NCBI GenBank assembly: GCA_973895155.1
Contig: OZ316897.1
Coordinates: 9,734,001-9,798,000 of the forward strand
Length of the DNA stretch: 64,000 nucleotides
Source: Marsupella aquatica
Taxonomy: Eukaryota > Marchantiophyta
Direction: 5' to 3'
Shown here: positions 55,501 to 64,000 of the stretch, piece after piece
How positions within the stretch are numbered: position 1 is the first letter of the stretch
Layout of the letters: each line of letters starts with the position of its first letter
The notes under the pieces: generated by a model
The model's database searches: none
Told to the model about the DNA's origin: nothing
The model's input: the letters and a program-made list of their open reading frames with translations, nothing else
Program-made: the position numbers and the translations under genes

Positions 55501-56424
55501 TTGAATTTCCTTCAATGTTTGACGCATTTTCCAGCTGCCCTTAGCAAAGCGCAGCCGCGGGTCCACAAAATCTCCTCGTCCCACCCTCCAAGCAGCCTCC
55601 AACCGCAGAATGTCCTCCCTTCTCTGCAGAAACGCCGGGTTGGCCATGAAGAGACGCACTTTGCCTCTCTCCACCGTCTCTGTCAGTCCAGAGAGCTGCA
55701 CATTCAACATAACAGGATCATGATCCGAAAGGGCTGAGCCCCCGTCATGCAGGAGTTCCACCTCACGAAGCCATTCTCCCCTTTCACTAACATAAATCCT
55801 GTCGAGTCGAGACTGTGACATCTCTCCATTCCGATTCCTTCTCCACGTGAAGCGCGGGCCAGCAGCTCCTCCCCTAATGTCCCACGCGTCTGTCAAATTA
55901 AATCTCATCTTCAAGAATCTCCAAAACTCAGCCTCTCTACCGCGGATCAGCGGCGATGTACCAGTCGAGTCCGTTCTGCGTTCCGTCATATTGAAGTCAC
56001 CACACAGCACCCAGTCATTGTGTGGTAGCATCACCTTTAGATCATTCCATAGCAGAGCTCTTAGTCTAGCTGAATTGGGAGCATATATACACGCAACTCC
56101 GAAGGTCACCGCTCCCTTCTCGATCACAGCCCATACCGCCCTTCCCATATCCAGTGTTCCCGAGCCCACCACCCTCAGCTTAGGGTGTACCAGTAGTGCC
56201 GTTCCTCCCTTTCCCTCCTCCGGCTCAGAAGAAAAGTGCTGATATGATGGGAGAATAGCCCGCAGAGCCATATCAAGTCTAAATTGATCAGCTTTCACTT
56301 CTTGAAGGGCCAGAATCCCCAGCGGTACCTTCAGCGATCTTACCCAATTCTTAACAATATGCTTACGGTTAGGCTCACAAAGTCCACAAATGTTCCAGGA
56401 TGCCACCCTGAGCCTTCCGTCCAT
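52506..56424 (-). pseudogene. LINE ORF2: endonuclease plus reverse transcriptase, one frameshift
   Basis: An APE-type endonuclease opens the frame at 56,424 (ASWNICGL, LALQEVKA, LCGDFNM, SDHDPV). It runs until a 1-base deletion in a T run at about 55,288, after WLSEGDESTKF. The following frame (55,310-52,506) carries the reverse transcriptase: KMPGPDGMTAEVY, DWRPLTMLNTIYKLIAKILA, QQTGFIPGRHILENI, KLDFEKAFDRV, RQGCSLSPLLFVI and catalytic FADDV. A C-terminal zf-RVT Cys-His module (CKLCKGWLETIPHVFFHC) follows. Joined, ORF2 would be about 1,300 residues, normal for plant L1. The enzyme nicks DNA and primes reverse transcription at the target. The single frameshift is the only lesion seen. Confidence 0.9.
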
Positions 56425-56478
56425 CCTCCTACTATGCCAAAATTATATCCTGGCACAGCCACCCCCCATCCTTGCGTC

Positions 56479-58602
56479 TCATAGTCTATTCCGTCCCCCG
56501 GGAGACATCCCCGTCACATCTCGACCCATAGGTCCACTCAAATATCCATTAATAGAGCCAGCAGGAGAGACACGCATGGGGGATGCTATATGCGCCACTC
56601 CACCGCCAAAAGGAGCATTCCCCTGGACCCTCGCATCACAATCGCTCCCTCTAGGAATGGTGAGCAGCAGTCGCTTGTGCATTGTAATCCCGTCCGCACT
56701 TCCTGCATCAGACATGGCACCACGTGAGAATCTAATTGATCTTTGCTTCTTAGCCTCACCTTTGGCCTTCTCAGTCCTTTCAGAGGGCGGTGTGCGAAGT
56801 TCTTGCTTGCGGGCTCTAGCTTTGAATTTGCTGTGTGAAATATAAGCTTCATATTCAGACATCTCCGCATCAGATTCTTCGTGAAAGGAGAAGGTCTCAT
56901 CATTTCCATCACGCGAATTGGGAGTAGTAAGAGCTTCAATTCCTTGTTCCACTGAATTTCTCTGAGTAGTCCGTCGCCCAATTGACGGGACAACGACAGC
57001 CAGTAGTGGAATCCTGGCAGCCTCTGTGTCTTGTGAGTCCTCCATGCAGCCAGCCAGCCCAGGCGTCAGGAGACAATCAACACTTCTCTCCCTGGTTCCC
57101 GAAGAGAAAGCCGCCACCCGCAAATCCGGGTTCTCCCGCAGCAGCGGCCCCGAGTCCCGCCCTGCCATCTCCCCAGGAACCGGACTAACAATTAGCAACT
57201 CCACCTGAGCGATATCCTCCTCCACTAAAAAGGGTACCTCCAGCACAGGAGGCACCATGGCTCCCCGAAAAATAGCACGTGCTTCAGCATTTTCTTTAGC
57301 CCTCAACACCTCCTCCTGATCAGCCTCAGAGTGTCTCTCATCATCTTTCTCGTCCGGCGGGTCCGCTCCTGTCCGTAGAGCACCGGCAGTCTCCAAGATT
57401 ACTTTACATTCACGGGCCAGGTGACCTCTTTGGTTGCATCGAAAGCAGTGATAGGGGATATTTTTAAACGTCACCGGTTGCCAGATAATAATGTCATCAC
57501 GAATTCGAATCTTCACACTGGCAGGGACTTCCCTGTCCGTGTCCCAAAGGATGCAAGCCCGATCGTGGGGATACGAACTGAATTCGTTCCCCTGAATGTA
57601 GTACAGCAGAGTCCCTAGAGAGCACGCAATCTTTCTTCTGCAGCCCTCTAGTGCAAGATCCCTAAACGGTATCTCAATCCACACTGGGAGCTTCGTGAAG
57701 TTCTCACATTTAACATCAAAGGATGGATCCCATGGGAACGTGTATATAAATCGTCTCTCCATAAACCATGGTGCGTAGTTGAGTGCCAGATCCCTGTGAT
57801 TAGGATCCTCAAACACTATCATGTAAAAGTTCTTCCCTACGAATTTAACCTGAAGTACCGACCATCCCTCCTGGTTTGTCATCACTTCGTCTACCCATGC
57901 TCTAAAATCATTGAGGAGCGGCGTTCTTCCCATGAAGTAGCATATGAGAGCGCAATTATATAGTTGTCTCACATTACGAGCTGCTTCCGGTAGGTTCCAT
58001 TCCACTTCTGCAAAGAGTCTCTTGTCAAGATCACCTTTGGACCTGATCGCAATCTCGCGCAGGATCTTGATACACTCTTCAGATTCGTCATCCTCCACGG
58101 GCGCGTCCTGCATCTCCACATTTTCTTGTGGCACCTCACTCCCCACCATTGCATCCTGGTTAACCTCATTCGCCCCTCTTCCAATTGTTCCACGCCCCCA
58201 GTGCAGAGCTTCGCCTTCCTTCTCCCCTGCTCCATCCCCCTCCTGCAGGTTCTGAGGCAATTCCATTCCACTCACCGACTGCACCTTAGGTCCAGGTCCA
58301 TTCACCGGACGCTCATTCCCATTCAAGTAATACAACTGAGATCTGGCCGCAGTTGTCTCCCCCAAATTCGGGTCGTTCCTCCCAGAGCGCGCATCTTGTG
58401 CAGAGAATCCAATAGCAGGTCCACTGACCATAACACCCCGCGCAGGTGATCGCCCCACAGCTTCACCGGGTATCCCCCCCACCTCAAGCCTTGCAGCAGG
58501 CTCCCCTTGTGTCCTCCGATCTACTCGTCCACCAGCTAAGCGTCCCCCCCTCGCGCTCCTGCGGCTCGAGGGTCCATAATAGTCTATCCCCTGTTCCTCC
58601 AT
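56479..58602 (-). CDS. LINE ORF1: DUF4283-like RNA-binding protein with CCHC knuckle
   Basis: The start is the ATG at 58,602 (MEEQGIDYYG), giving 707 residues with no stop. A disordered, Arg/Gly/Pro-rich N-terminus leads to a DUF4283-like domain (residues ~215-390: LYNCALICYFMGRTPLLNDF, FVGKNFYMIVFEDPNHRDLA, PVWIEIPFRDLALEGCR). It is followed by a CCHC zinc knuckle (CFRCNQRGHLAREC). The C-terminal 250 residues are acidic, then basic (KAKGEAKKQRSIRF). In plant L1 elements this protein binds the element RNA in the ribonucleoprotein particle. It ends 55 bases before the ORF2 start codon. Confidence 0.85.
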   Translation of the reverse strand: MEEQGIDYYGPSSRRSARGGRLAGGRVDRRTQGEPAARLEVGGIPGEAVGRSPARGVMVSGPAIGFSAQDARSGRNDPNLGETTAARSQLYYLNGNERPVNGPGPKVQSVSGMELPQNLQEGDGAGEKEGEALHWGRGTIGRGANEVNQDAMVGSEVPQENVEMQDAPVEDDESEECIKILREIAIRSKGDLDKRLFAEVEWNLPEAARNVRQLYNCALICYFMGRTPLLNDFRAWVDEVMTNQEGWSVLQVKFVGKNFYMIVFEDPNHRDLALNYAPWFMERRFIYTFPWDPSFDVKCENFTKLPVWIEIPFRDLALEGCRRKIACSLGTLLYYIQGNEFSSYPHDRACILWDTDREVPASVKIRIRDDIIIWQPVTFKNIPYHCFRCNQRGHLARECKVILETAGALRTGADPPDEKDDERHSEADQEEVLRAKENAEARAIFRGAMVPPVLEVPFLVEEDIAQVELLIVSPVPGEMAGRDSGPLLRENPDLRVAAFSSGTRERSVDCLLTPGLAGCMEDSQDTEAARIPLLAVVVPSIGRRTTQRNSVEQGIEALTTPNSRDGNDETFSFHEESDAEMSEYEAYISHSKFKARARKQELRTPPSERTEKAKGEAKKQRSIRFSRGAMSDAGSADGITMHKRLLLTIPRGSDCDARVQGNAPFGGGVAHIASPMRVSPAGSINGYLSGPMGRDVTGMSPGGRNRL

Positions 58603-59635
58603 GATACAAGTGGCCTTCCTTGACTCTACAGCCTTGCATCCAATTAGGAATAAAATAGTCAAGGTCTTCTTGTACTCACCAGAAGATTCGACGATGGCTC
58701 GAAGTCCCGCTGCCACTCCACACCTCCTCGTCTCCAAGGCGCACCAAGGTCAGTCCTTCTTCTCACCGCTGTGTATGCCCGCCCATCCTTCTATTCGCAG
58801 GTTACGACGTTGAAACAGCTCTCAGCTCATCCCTATTCTCTCTCCTCTCGCTGCCAAACCTTCATACAGAATCGTCTCACCGCTCCATCCCAGGTTATGA
58901 GAAACGGAGAGTGGCATCAAAAAGTCTCCACGCCGTCAATGAATAAGCCACGATTGTCGAGGACGTCCCACTGTCCCGTGCTCCTTCGATCCTCTTCAGC
59001 TAAAAGGCCTTCCCTCACACCTCCGTAAGCGATTACCTCCCATCAAGTCCCCGCAGCTCCTCCCCTTTGGAAGAGACCATTCTTGGTCACATCAACCAGC
59101 CAGCACAGCCACATACGGAAAATTGATCCTCCCAATCCCATCTACCATCAGTCCGCTTACGCTCCGGTCTCCTCAAAGCCCATCCTGGCCCTTTCACTCA
59201 TCACTTTTCCGCCACTCTCGGTTATAGCCGAGCACAGAATCGGATCCACCCAACACTCACCGATTTATCCACCAATGTGTAACAGTTAAGACTCTCCTTC
59301 GCCATCGCTTGTATCTGAGGAAACATTCTCCATCGAGCAAACTGCCCCCGTACCCACCATGCCCGTGTCTGTGTACACACAGTGCGTCTCCCTTCTCCTA
59401 CACCCTAAACCGCCCTAAAACCTTCTAAAATCTCCCGAGCCGTCCAGAGCATGGAGATGTCGAGAGTGAGCAAGAGTGGGTTCATTCGCATGCGGTGTCT
59501 CCTGCGTATCAAAACCTTCCCCCTCGGGAAGCAACGCCCACACCCGATCCAGGTGTGGATGATTCCAAGCTCTTGAGAGAGAGCACAAGTCAGCGCCATG
59601 ACATGTTCTTTTTATATTGTTAATAATATGTTTCC
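58603..59635 (-). other. LINE 5' UTR
   Basis: About 1 kb between the right target duplication and the ORF1 ATG. It is pyrimidine-rich on the plus strand and would contain the internal promoter. In-frame sequence upstream of ORF1 has no ATG for 45 codons, so the ATG at 58,602 is preferred. Confidence 0.6.
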
Positions 59636-59651
59636 GTGCAAGTGAGGTTTT
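59636..59651. repeat. Right target-site duplication of the LINE
   Basis: GTGCAAGTGAGGTTTT, identical to 52,227-52,242. Confidence 0.9.
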
Positions 59652-61061
59652 GAAAACCACCTCCATTAATGGACACCCTGTGACATTGCTTGTGCCTAAA
59701 ACAACCCTGTATACCAACAACTGACTGGCTAGTTACATTGAAAACCTCAGCACAGGTGGTACGGTCACAGTCCTAGACATTCCCTCCCTCTTGATCATCA
59801 AGTATGCCCTTCACAGCCATAGAATCCCCTGTCCACTTGACCTCTAACTCCCACAGGCCCCAACAAAGCAAACTTAAACTTGGCTCAACGGAGGAATACA
59901 ACCCACCTCTACCTGAACTGCTCCCTGCAGCAGAGCTATCCTCTCTAAAGAAATTCAGAATAGAATTTTGAGATGGAAACAGATCACGAGCATCAGGCTT
60001 CCTTGGTCTCCCCTTCTTTCCTGCCCTCAGTGCAGCCTGGGTATTGGTGACAACATTCTGAAGTGCATCCATATGATCCCGACTGACAAGGTGTTGCCTT
60101 AAATTGTGTTCCAAATTGGATTTCTTAGGGCACATGTCAGTATGTAGCTTGCCACAGACTGTACATCTAACCTTAAACAAAAATTACCTTTGTGCAAATG
60201 TTGGATCAGTGGGAGATGGTGTGATAGAGAACACTTCTACCACGCCACCTACCTCTGCATTCAACTTTCCAACTATTTCCACACCAGCCCCTATTTGCAT
60301 ACTATGATCAAATAGTGGTTGCTGTATAGTGTCAGTAGCCGTCACCAAAGCTCCAGCTAAACCCCTTCGCTTACACCAGTTCTCCTTGTGTTTAGGGTTG
60401 GTCAGGTGCTTTGTCTTGAAGTTGCTAAAGCAATTTGTGATGGACTTCAGCACCTGTGAAGTGGCTGCATTCCCATAAGTCTCCCTACACTCTAAGCATT
60501 CGAGATGACCTCGACACTCCCCTCCCTCATCCCATGTTCGCACTTTCCACTTGTGCTCACCAAAGCCCTTCTGGTTCACCCAGGATCGTAGCTTCAACCA
60601 CTCATCATTCCAGGCCTTTGATGCAGCCTCAAACATGAGGTGAGACTCAAAGGAGCCTGTGACAGGCTGTACAGTAGCCTGTACTGGCACCCCCCTTGTG
60701 TTTGTCCTTGAGACAATGGAGTCGTGCCTGCCACATTGGACACAGTGGCAGCAGATGAATGAGAGGAACCAATAGTGACCCTCTCAGCAAGCAAGGCAAC
60801 TAAGGGTAACTCTGCAATCACGTAAATTGTCCCTTGAAGTTCAGTCACCGCAACAGTCTTCTCTTAAAAGTGTCAGACTCGACCAGGCAACCTCTCATCC
60901 CAAAAATCAAAGTCAAACTCTACTGAACCAACACATTTCAGACGAAAATCTGCCAGAGTCTGCCCTTCTTTGAAGGACATGACACAGATTGGCGTATCAG
61001 GCTTTCCTCCCTCCTCACCTTTTTCTACCAATCTGACAAAGCTCATGCCTAGGTGTGCCAT
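59652..61061 (-). pseudogene. 5' half of the putative transposase with BED-like zinc fingers
   Basis: It begins at ATG 61,061 (MAHLGMSFVRLVEKGEEGG). Frame breaks follow near 60,870 and in a run of G at about 60,692. The frame from 60,690 then reads a first finger (CRGHLECLECRETYG...FKTKHLTNPKHKENW). A TAA stands at 60,186-60,184, followed by a second BED-like finger (RCTVCGKLHTDMC...LEHNLRQHLVSRDH) and a proline/serine linker (KKGRPRKP). A TAG stands at 59,775-59,773. Reading continues in the same frame through CFRHKQCHRVSINGGGFQN to the LINE insertion point and would join the frame at 52,226. BED-like fingers bind DNA and are common in transposases. The stops show it is not functional. Confidence 0.55.
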
Positions 61062-61473
61062 GATGGATAGTTATACAGGCTGTGAAAGTAAGGGATAGGG
61101 ATTAGGTACATGAACCTATCATACAACAATGGACAGACATGGAAAAGATCAGGACTCAAGTCAACCATTCACAATGTCATTTGAACACTCAATCTATTGT
61201 AGTCAATGAAACTTACTTAAGTCCATTTCAATTCATCAAACTTCCACTTTGTTCAACCAAATAGTTAAGTCCATTTCATTCATTGAAATACTTAAGTCCA
61301 TAGCATTCAACCAAATACTTAAGTATAGTTTAGGTTGTCTTATGGGTCCACTACAAAAAAGGTTCAAGTTATAAGATGGTGGAATTAGTAGCAATCATGC
61401 TGGTCTAGTCATGGGTACTTGGGATATCAGAACCCTCTGGGATGACATGGCGAGTACAATAAATCATGCGCCA
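61062..61473. other. Spacer between the transposase-like and PHD-containing genes
   Basis: AT-rich with repeats of ACTTAAGTCCAT.TCATTCA around 61,200-61,325. No supported frame. It probably contains the promoter of the transposase-like gene. Confidence 0.4.
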
Positions 61474-62905
61474 CTATCCAATGTCCCAGGTGTCTCGGCC
61501 CCTCACCCTTCTCCTCAAGTGCCTGTCTGTTGTTGGTCCTTCATCACGACACCATGCACGAGGGCATCTACGACATTGGACAAAATCCCAAATGCCCTCC
61601 CGATACTCCTTACAGACCTCACAATAATGTCGTGGGCATATAAGAGCATCGGGATGTGCATCAGGGTTATCTGGATGGCGGGTGAAAGGCATTTCCCCCA
61701 ATCGCAGAAGTGTCCGAAGACAACCCACATGGTAAAATGAGTAGCAGTCATCATGAGAACACTGGATCACAAGGGGCTTGTCTGTGGTGGGTCTCAAGGT
61801 TCTGCCAAGGAGTCCACAACCAAAACATCTTCCTCTGTTTTGCTGATAGAGGTCACAAAGCCAAGCTGCAGCCCAATCATGACCTTTGGAAATGACAATC
61901 CGCTGACATGTAGGTCCATGGCCATCTTCCTCATCGGGGTTGTGCCATCTTCCTCATCGGGGTTGTGGCCATCAACTACATAATGAAAATGGTGACCACA
62001 AGGGCCATCACAGAACAAAACAGTTCCTCCCTCATCACATTCAAAACAGCAAGGGGGATCCATACGAAGGTGCTCCCTATGCCCAAATCTTGGATCTAGC
62101 AACTGACGAGCAATGTGTGCCATGCTGAACAAGATCTGCAAAATTACCTTCAAAAATTAGGGGCAGGCAGAGGGGCAGGCATGTGATGTACCAGAAGGAG
62201 CGATAGTCCACCAGCAATCATAGCCAGTAGGCACCACCAGGGGCATGACTTCCCTGTGGGCTCCTTTGATCCATCCTGCAAAGTGAGCAATGCAGAATCA
62301 GAAGTCAACAACTTGAGTGTGCATCACCATCATGGGCAGAACCTGGACGTGTCCCACCACAGACACAATCATTGATGAAATGATAGGTGTTCCACGCCAG
62401 GCAACCACCCATGACATTCTTGCCATGTACTGTGCAAAAGTCTGCACTATGTTAGAGTCACCTCCCCTACAACGATCACATGTCTGGGTGTGACAATGGA
62501 GACAAGCCTCCAAGAAGACACGGTCCTCATCTAGCACCCCATCTGTCTGTTTAACTAGACGGATACTGTTTGGGGCTGGTGGGGATGTACTTAGCCTCCG
62601 GTAATGGTTGCGAGGCATAGATGGATAGCCCCAGGTCACAGCACAGTCTGTAGGCACGATCCCAGAATGGATCATCTTCACACGAAAGCGCTCACCCTTC
62701 TGTCGATGGTACTCAGACAATACACTACGTGTGACTACCATCTTCAGTGCAGTACACAGAGATTGTGCCCACTCCAACAAAATGACAAGGCCACAACAAA
62801 CAAGGTATCGGGATTGACCTTAGCAAGGGCCTGAACACAACCTCCCCAATTCCCGACTTCTACCAATTGATCCCTGCAAGAAAGAAAGGGAGTTGAAGTT
62901 ATATT
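61474..62905 (-). pseudogene. EDM2-like PHD-array gene broken by a 23-bp duplication
   Basis: Read 3' to 5' on the plus strand. A segment at 62,898-62,800 (VGNWGGCVQALAKVNPDTLF) is followed after a frame change by 62,780-62,298, with GIVPTDCAVTWGYPS and CLHCHTQTCDRCRGG. The exon at 62,153-61,794 carries finger 1: CFECDEGGTVLFCDGPCGHHFHYV. A 23-bp tandem duplication (61,921-61,943 and 61,944-61,966) then shifts the frame. Counting only one copy, the reading continues through WLCDLYQQN into finger 2 (CFGCG...IQCSHDDCYSFYHVGCL). Finger 3 follows: YCEVCKE...FVQCRRCPRAW, ending at 61,474. The order and CRRCPRA[WY] motif are as in EDM2-type PHD arrays and in the gene at 38,755. The gene is probably dead unless the duplication is an assembly or allele effect. 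Confidence 0.6.
61921..61966. repeat. 23-bp tandem duplication inside the PHD-coding exon
   Basis: Two perfect copies of GCCATCTTCCTCATCGGGGTTGT. Since 23 is not a multiple of three, the second copy shifts the reading frame of the PHD finger. Confidence 0.9.
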
Positions 62906-63126
62906 TCATGCATACAAGTATCAAACAAACATACAGAGTAGATAGTGTCCAAAAATAGACAGACTCCAATATGCAAACATTTGCATCAGACAAGCAGGTC
63001 TTTATTATGTAAACTGCACCAAACACAAGGATACACTTGGAAAACGTAACCAGTCCTATATACACCTGCGTTTGGGTATGATCAAGTTTACACTTTGCCA
63101 AAGGGCATTTGCCTCATCCTGTTTAA

Positions 63127-63490
63127 TCATTCTAGTTTCCTCTTGGTATTGTGAGCCTCAGATTCCACCTCAGTCAACATTAAGTTGAAAGGGCCTTCTT
63201 GCAGACGTACCCCTACCTTTAAGGATTCACACATCCATTCAAATGAGACAACTTTCATTGTCTGATTTTGAACAAAGTGATTCACATCAGACCAGGACCA
63301 TGTGGACAGGACTGCTTTCCATGAATCGGCAACAATGTGAGTGGTCTTGGTGGATAGAATATCACATTGTCCACCATGACGTTCTATCAGCTTTCTGTGA
63401 AAGACTTGAAAACGAGCTTTGGAAAATCCATTTTGAACTAAGATGGCATTCACGCCTTGGAAAATGGGGTTTGATACTGAACTAGGTGTG
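63127..63490 (-). CDS. BRCT-domain segment resembling the N-terminus of DNA polymerase lambda
   Basis: An open stretch on the minus strand ends with a stop at 63,127. It reads NPIFQGVNAILVQNGFSKAR, then LIERHGGQCDIL, then KTTHIVADS and VVSFEWMCESLKVG. These are the four core parts of a BRCT domain: the first strand, the GG turn, the THIVA strand and the W of helix 3. The opening motif F.G....V...FSKARFQVF with a GG turn fits the BRCT of DNA polymerase lambda (base-excision and end-joining repair) best from memory. The polymerase domain is not present. The 5' exon border is probably the CCTAG acceptor near 63,485, and the true start codon is unknown. It could be a captured host exon in the transposon or the beginning of the PHD gene to its left. 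Confidence 0.55.
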
Positions 63491-64000
63491 GCTTTTTGTG
63501 GAATGGCTTGTCTACGACTTATGGTACACTAAACCATAAACTATAAGAAACCGTCAGCTACTCTGCAACAAAATGAAGCTTACTTGAATCCTCCAAACAG
63601 ATGCCTAGAATTGCTGCTCTGTGATAATTCAATACAAAACCCTTGCACAAGTCCCACACACAACAAAAAGCTCAATAAAACATCAATAGTCTCAACATAC
63701 ACCAAAAGCTTAGTACAGTGAAAGTGAATGAGGACCGCAAACTCTCTCACTGCGACACTCTTTACAGTCTCACCAGAAATGCTTTGAAAAACAAAAATGC
63801 CGGGTTAAATAAACTGCACAGGTAAACCAGGTTCTCTATCACATTGACAAACAAGCTTTCTTTCATAGTCCGAGGGTCTGTCTGTCTACTATCAGTTTTT
63901 TGCTAACATGTTCCAACTCTGATAGGAGACCCCCCCTGAGAGATTATCAGTTTTTTGCTAACTATGTGCATTCTGCTAAGCCAAGCTGCAAGTAAACATA
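63491..64000. other. Right end of the window, no supported gene
   Basis: AT-rich with a 17-bp direct repeat TATCAGTTTTTTGCTAA at 63,889-63,905 and 63,947-63,963. It may hold upstream exons or the promoter of the BRCT/PHD gene. The end of the transposon-like unit was not found. Confidence 0.35.

Larger units (their letters stand above)
52243..59635 (-). mobile_element. Full-length L1-type LINE, 7.4 kb
   Basis: The element lies between two exact 16-bp copies of GTGCAAGTGAGGTTTT. It reads on the minus strand: a 5' UTR (59,635-58,603), ORF1 (58,602-56,479), ORF2 (56,424-52,506) and a 3' UTR (52,505-52,243). It has both ORFs and a perfect target duplication, so insertion is recent and apparently not 5'-truncated. 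No long poly-A tail is visible at the 3' end. Confidence 0.9.
48431..64000 (-). mobile_element. Unclassified DNA-transposon-like unit (partial), minus strand, split by a LINE
   Basis: The left limit is inferred from the end of Copia similarity near a run of G followed by a small inverted repeat (GGGGGTCACTG...GGACCCCC, about 48,427-48,475). The right limit is not in the window. On the minus strand it carries, from right to left, a BRCT segment, an EDM2-like PHD array, and a long degenerate protein with BED-like zinc fingers and a transposase-like core. I could not assign it to a known superfamily. Terminal repeats were not identified, so its status as one element is an inference. Confidence 0.5.

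Noticed and set aside
52271-58813. Many plus-strand frames across the LINE
   Set aside because: Antisense shadows of the LINE ORF1 and ORF2, whose domain motifs all lie on the minus strand.
1-64000. CRISPR arrays, operons or bacterial features
   Set aside because: Repeats lack regular spacers of unique sequence, and genes are intron-bearing and plant-like.

Overview
The window reads as nuclear DNA of a land plant. It carries a nuclear gene for plastid ribosomal protein S9 with an N-terminal transit region, plant F-box genes, GT-AG introns, and a typical plant transposon set: a Copia LTR element with an initiator-tRNA-Met primer site, a CACTA (En/Spm) element with tnp2 transposase, and an L1-type LINE with a DUF4283-like ORF1. 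A seedless plant (liverwort, moss, lycophyte or fern) seems likelier than an angiosperm because the host proteins look divergent. That placement is an inference and the sequence does not settle it.

Bases 1-25,353 are a gene-bearing arm. Supported genes are: the 5' part of an unidentified acidic protein (minus, running off the left edge); PRPS9 (minus, two exons); a divergent pair of paralogues in the ADP-ribosyltransferase/WWE sphere (6378-7932 minus, 10089-12098 plus) that share two intron positions; a frame-disrupted F-box/kelch-like gene (plus); and a two-exon F-box protein resembling Arabidopsis At3g12350 (minus). Degenerate minisatellites sit directly upstream of PRPS9 and of the F-box/kelch gene. 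A further array of AAGTGCA-rich repeats runs from about 23,990 to 25,350.

Bases 25,354-64,000 are nested transposons. A degenerate Copia element (5' LTR 25,354-25,698) is split by an 18,598-bp CACTA element (29,622-48,219) with clear CACTAG termini and a GAA target duplication. A second Copia piece (48,223-~48,430) then abuts another, unclassified DNA-transposon-like unit that reads on the minus strand to beyond the window. That unit is split by a 7.4-kb LINE (52,243-59,635) flanked by a 16-bp target duplication. Besides tnp2 and TnpA-like genes, the CACTA element carries an intact single-exon gene for a triple PHD-type zinc-finger protein resembling EDM2. The second unit also carries an EDM2-like PHD array, broken by a 23-bp tandem duplication, together with a BRCT domain resembling that of DNA polymerase lambda.

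The most interesting observation is that two apparently unrelated DNA transposons lying side by side both carry EDM2-like PHD modules. In plants that family acts in control of transposon chromatin. This suggests, but does not prove, that elements of this genome have taken up a host silencing-pathway reader, perhaps as an anti-silencing or targeting factor.
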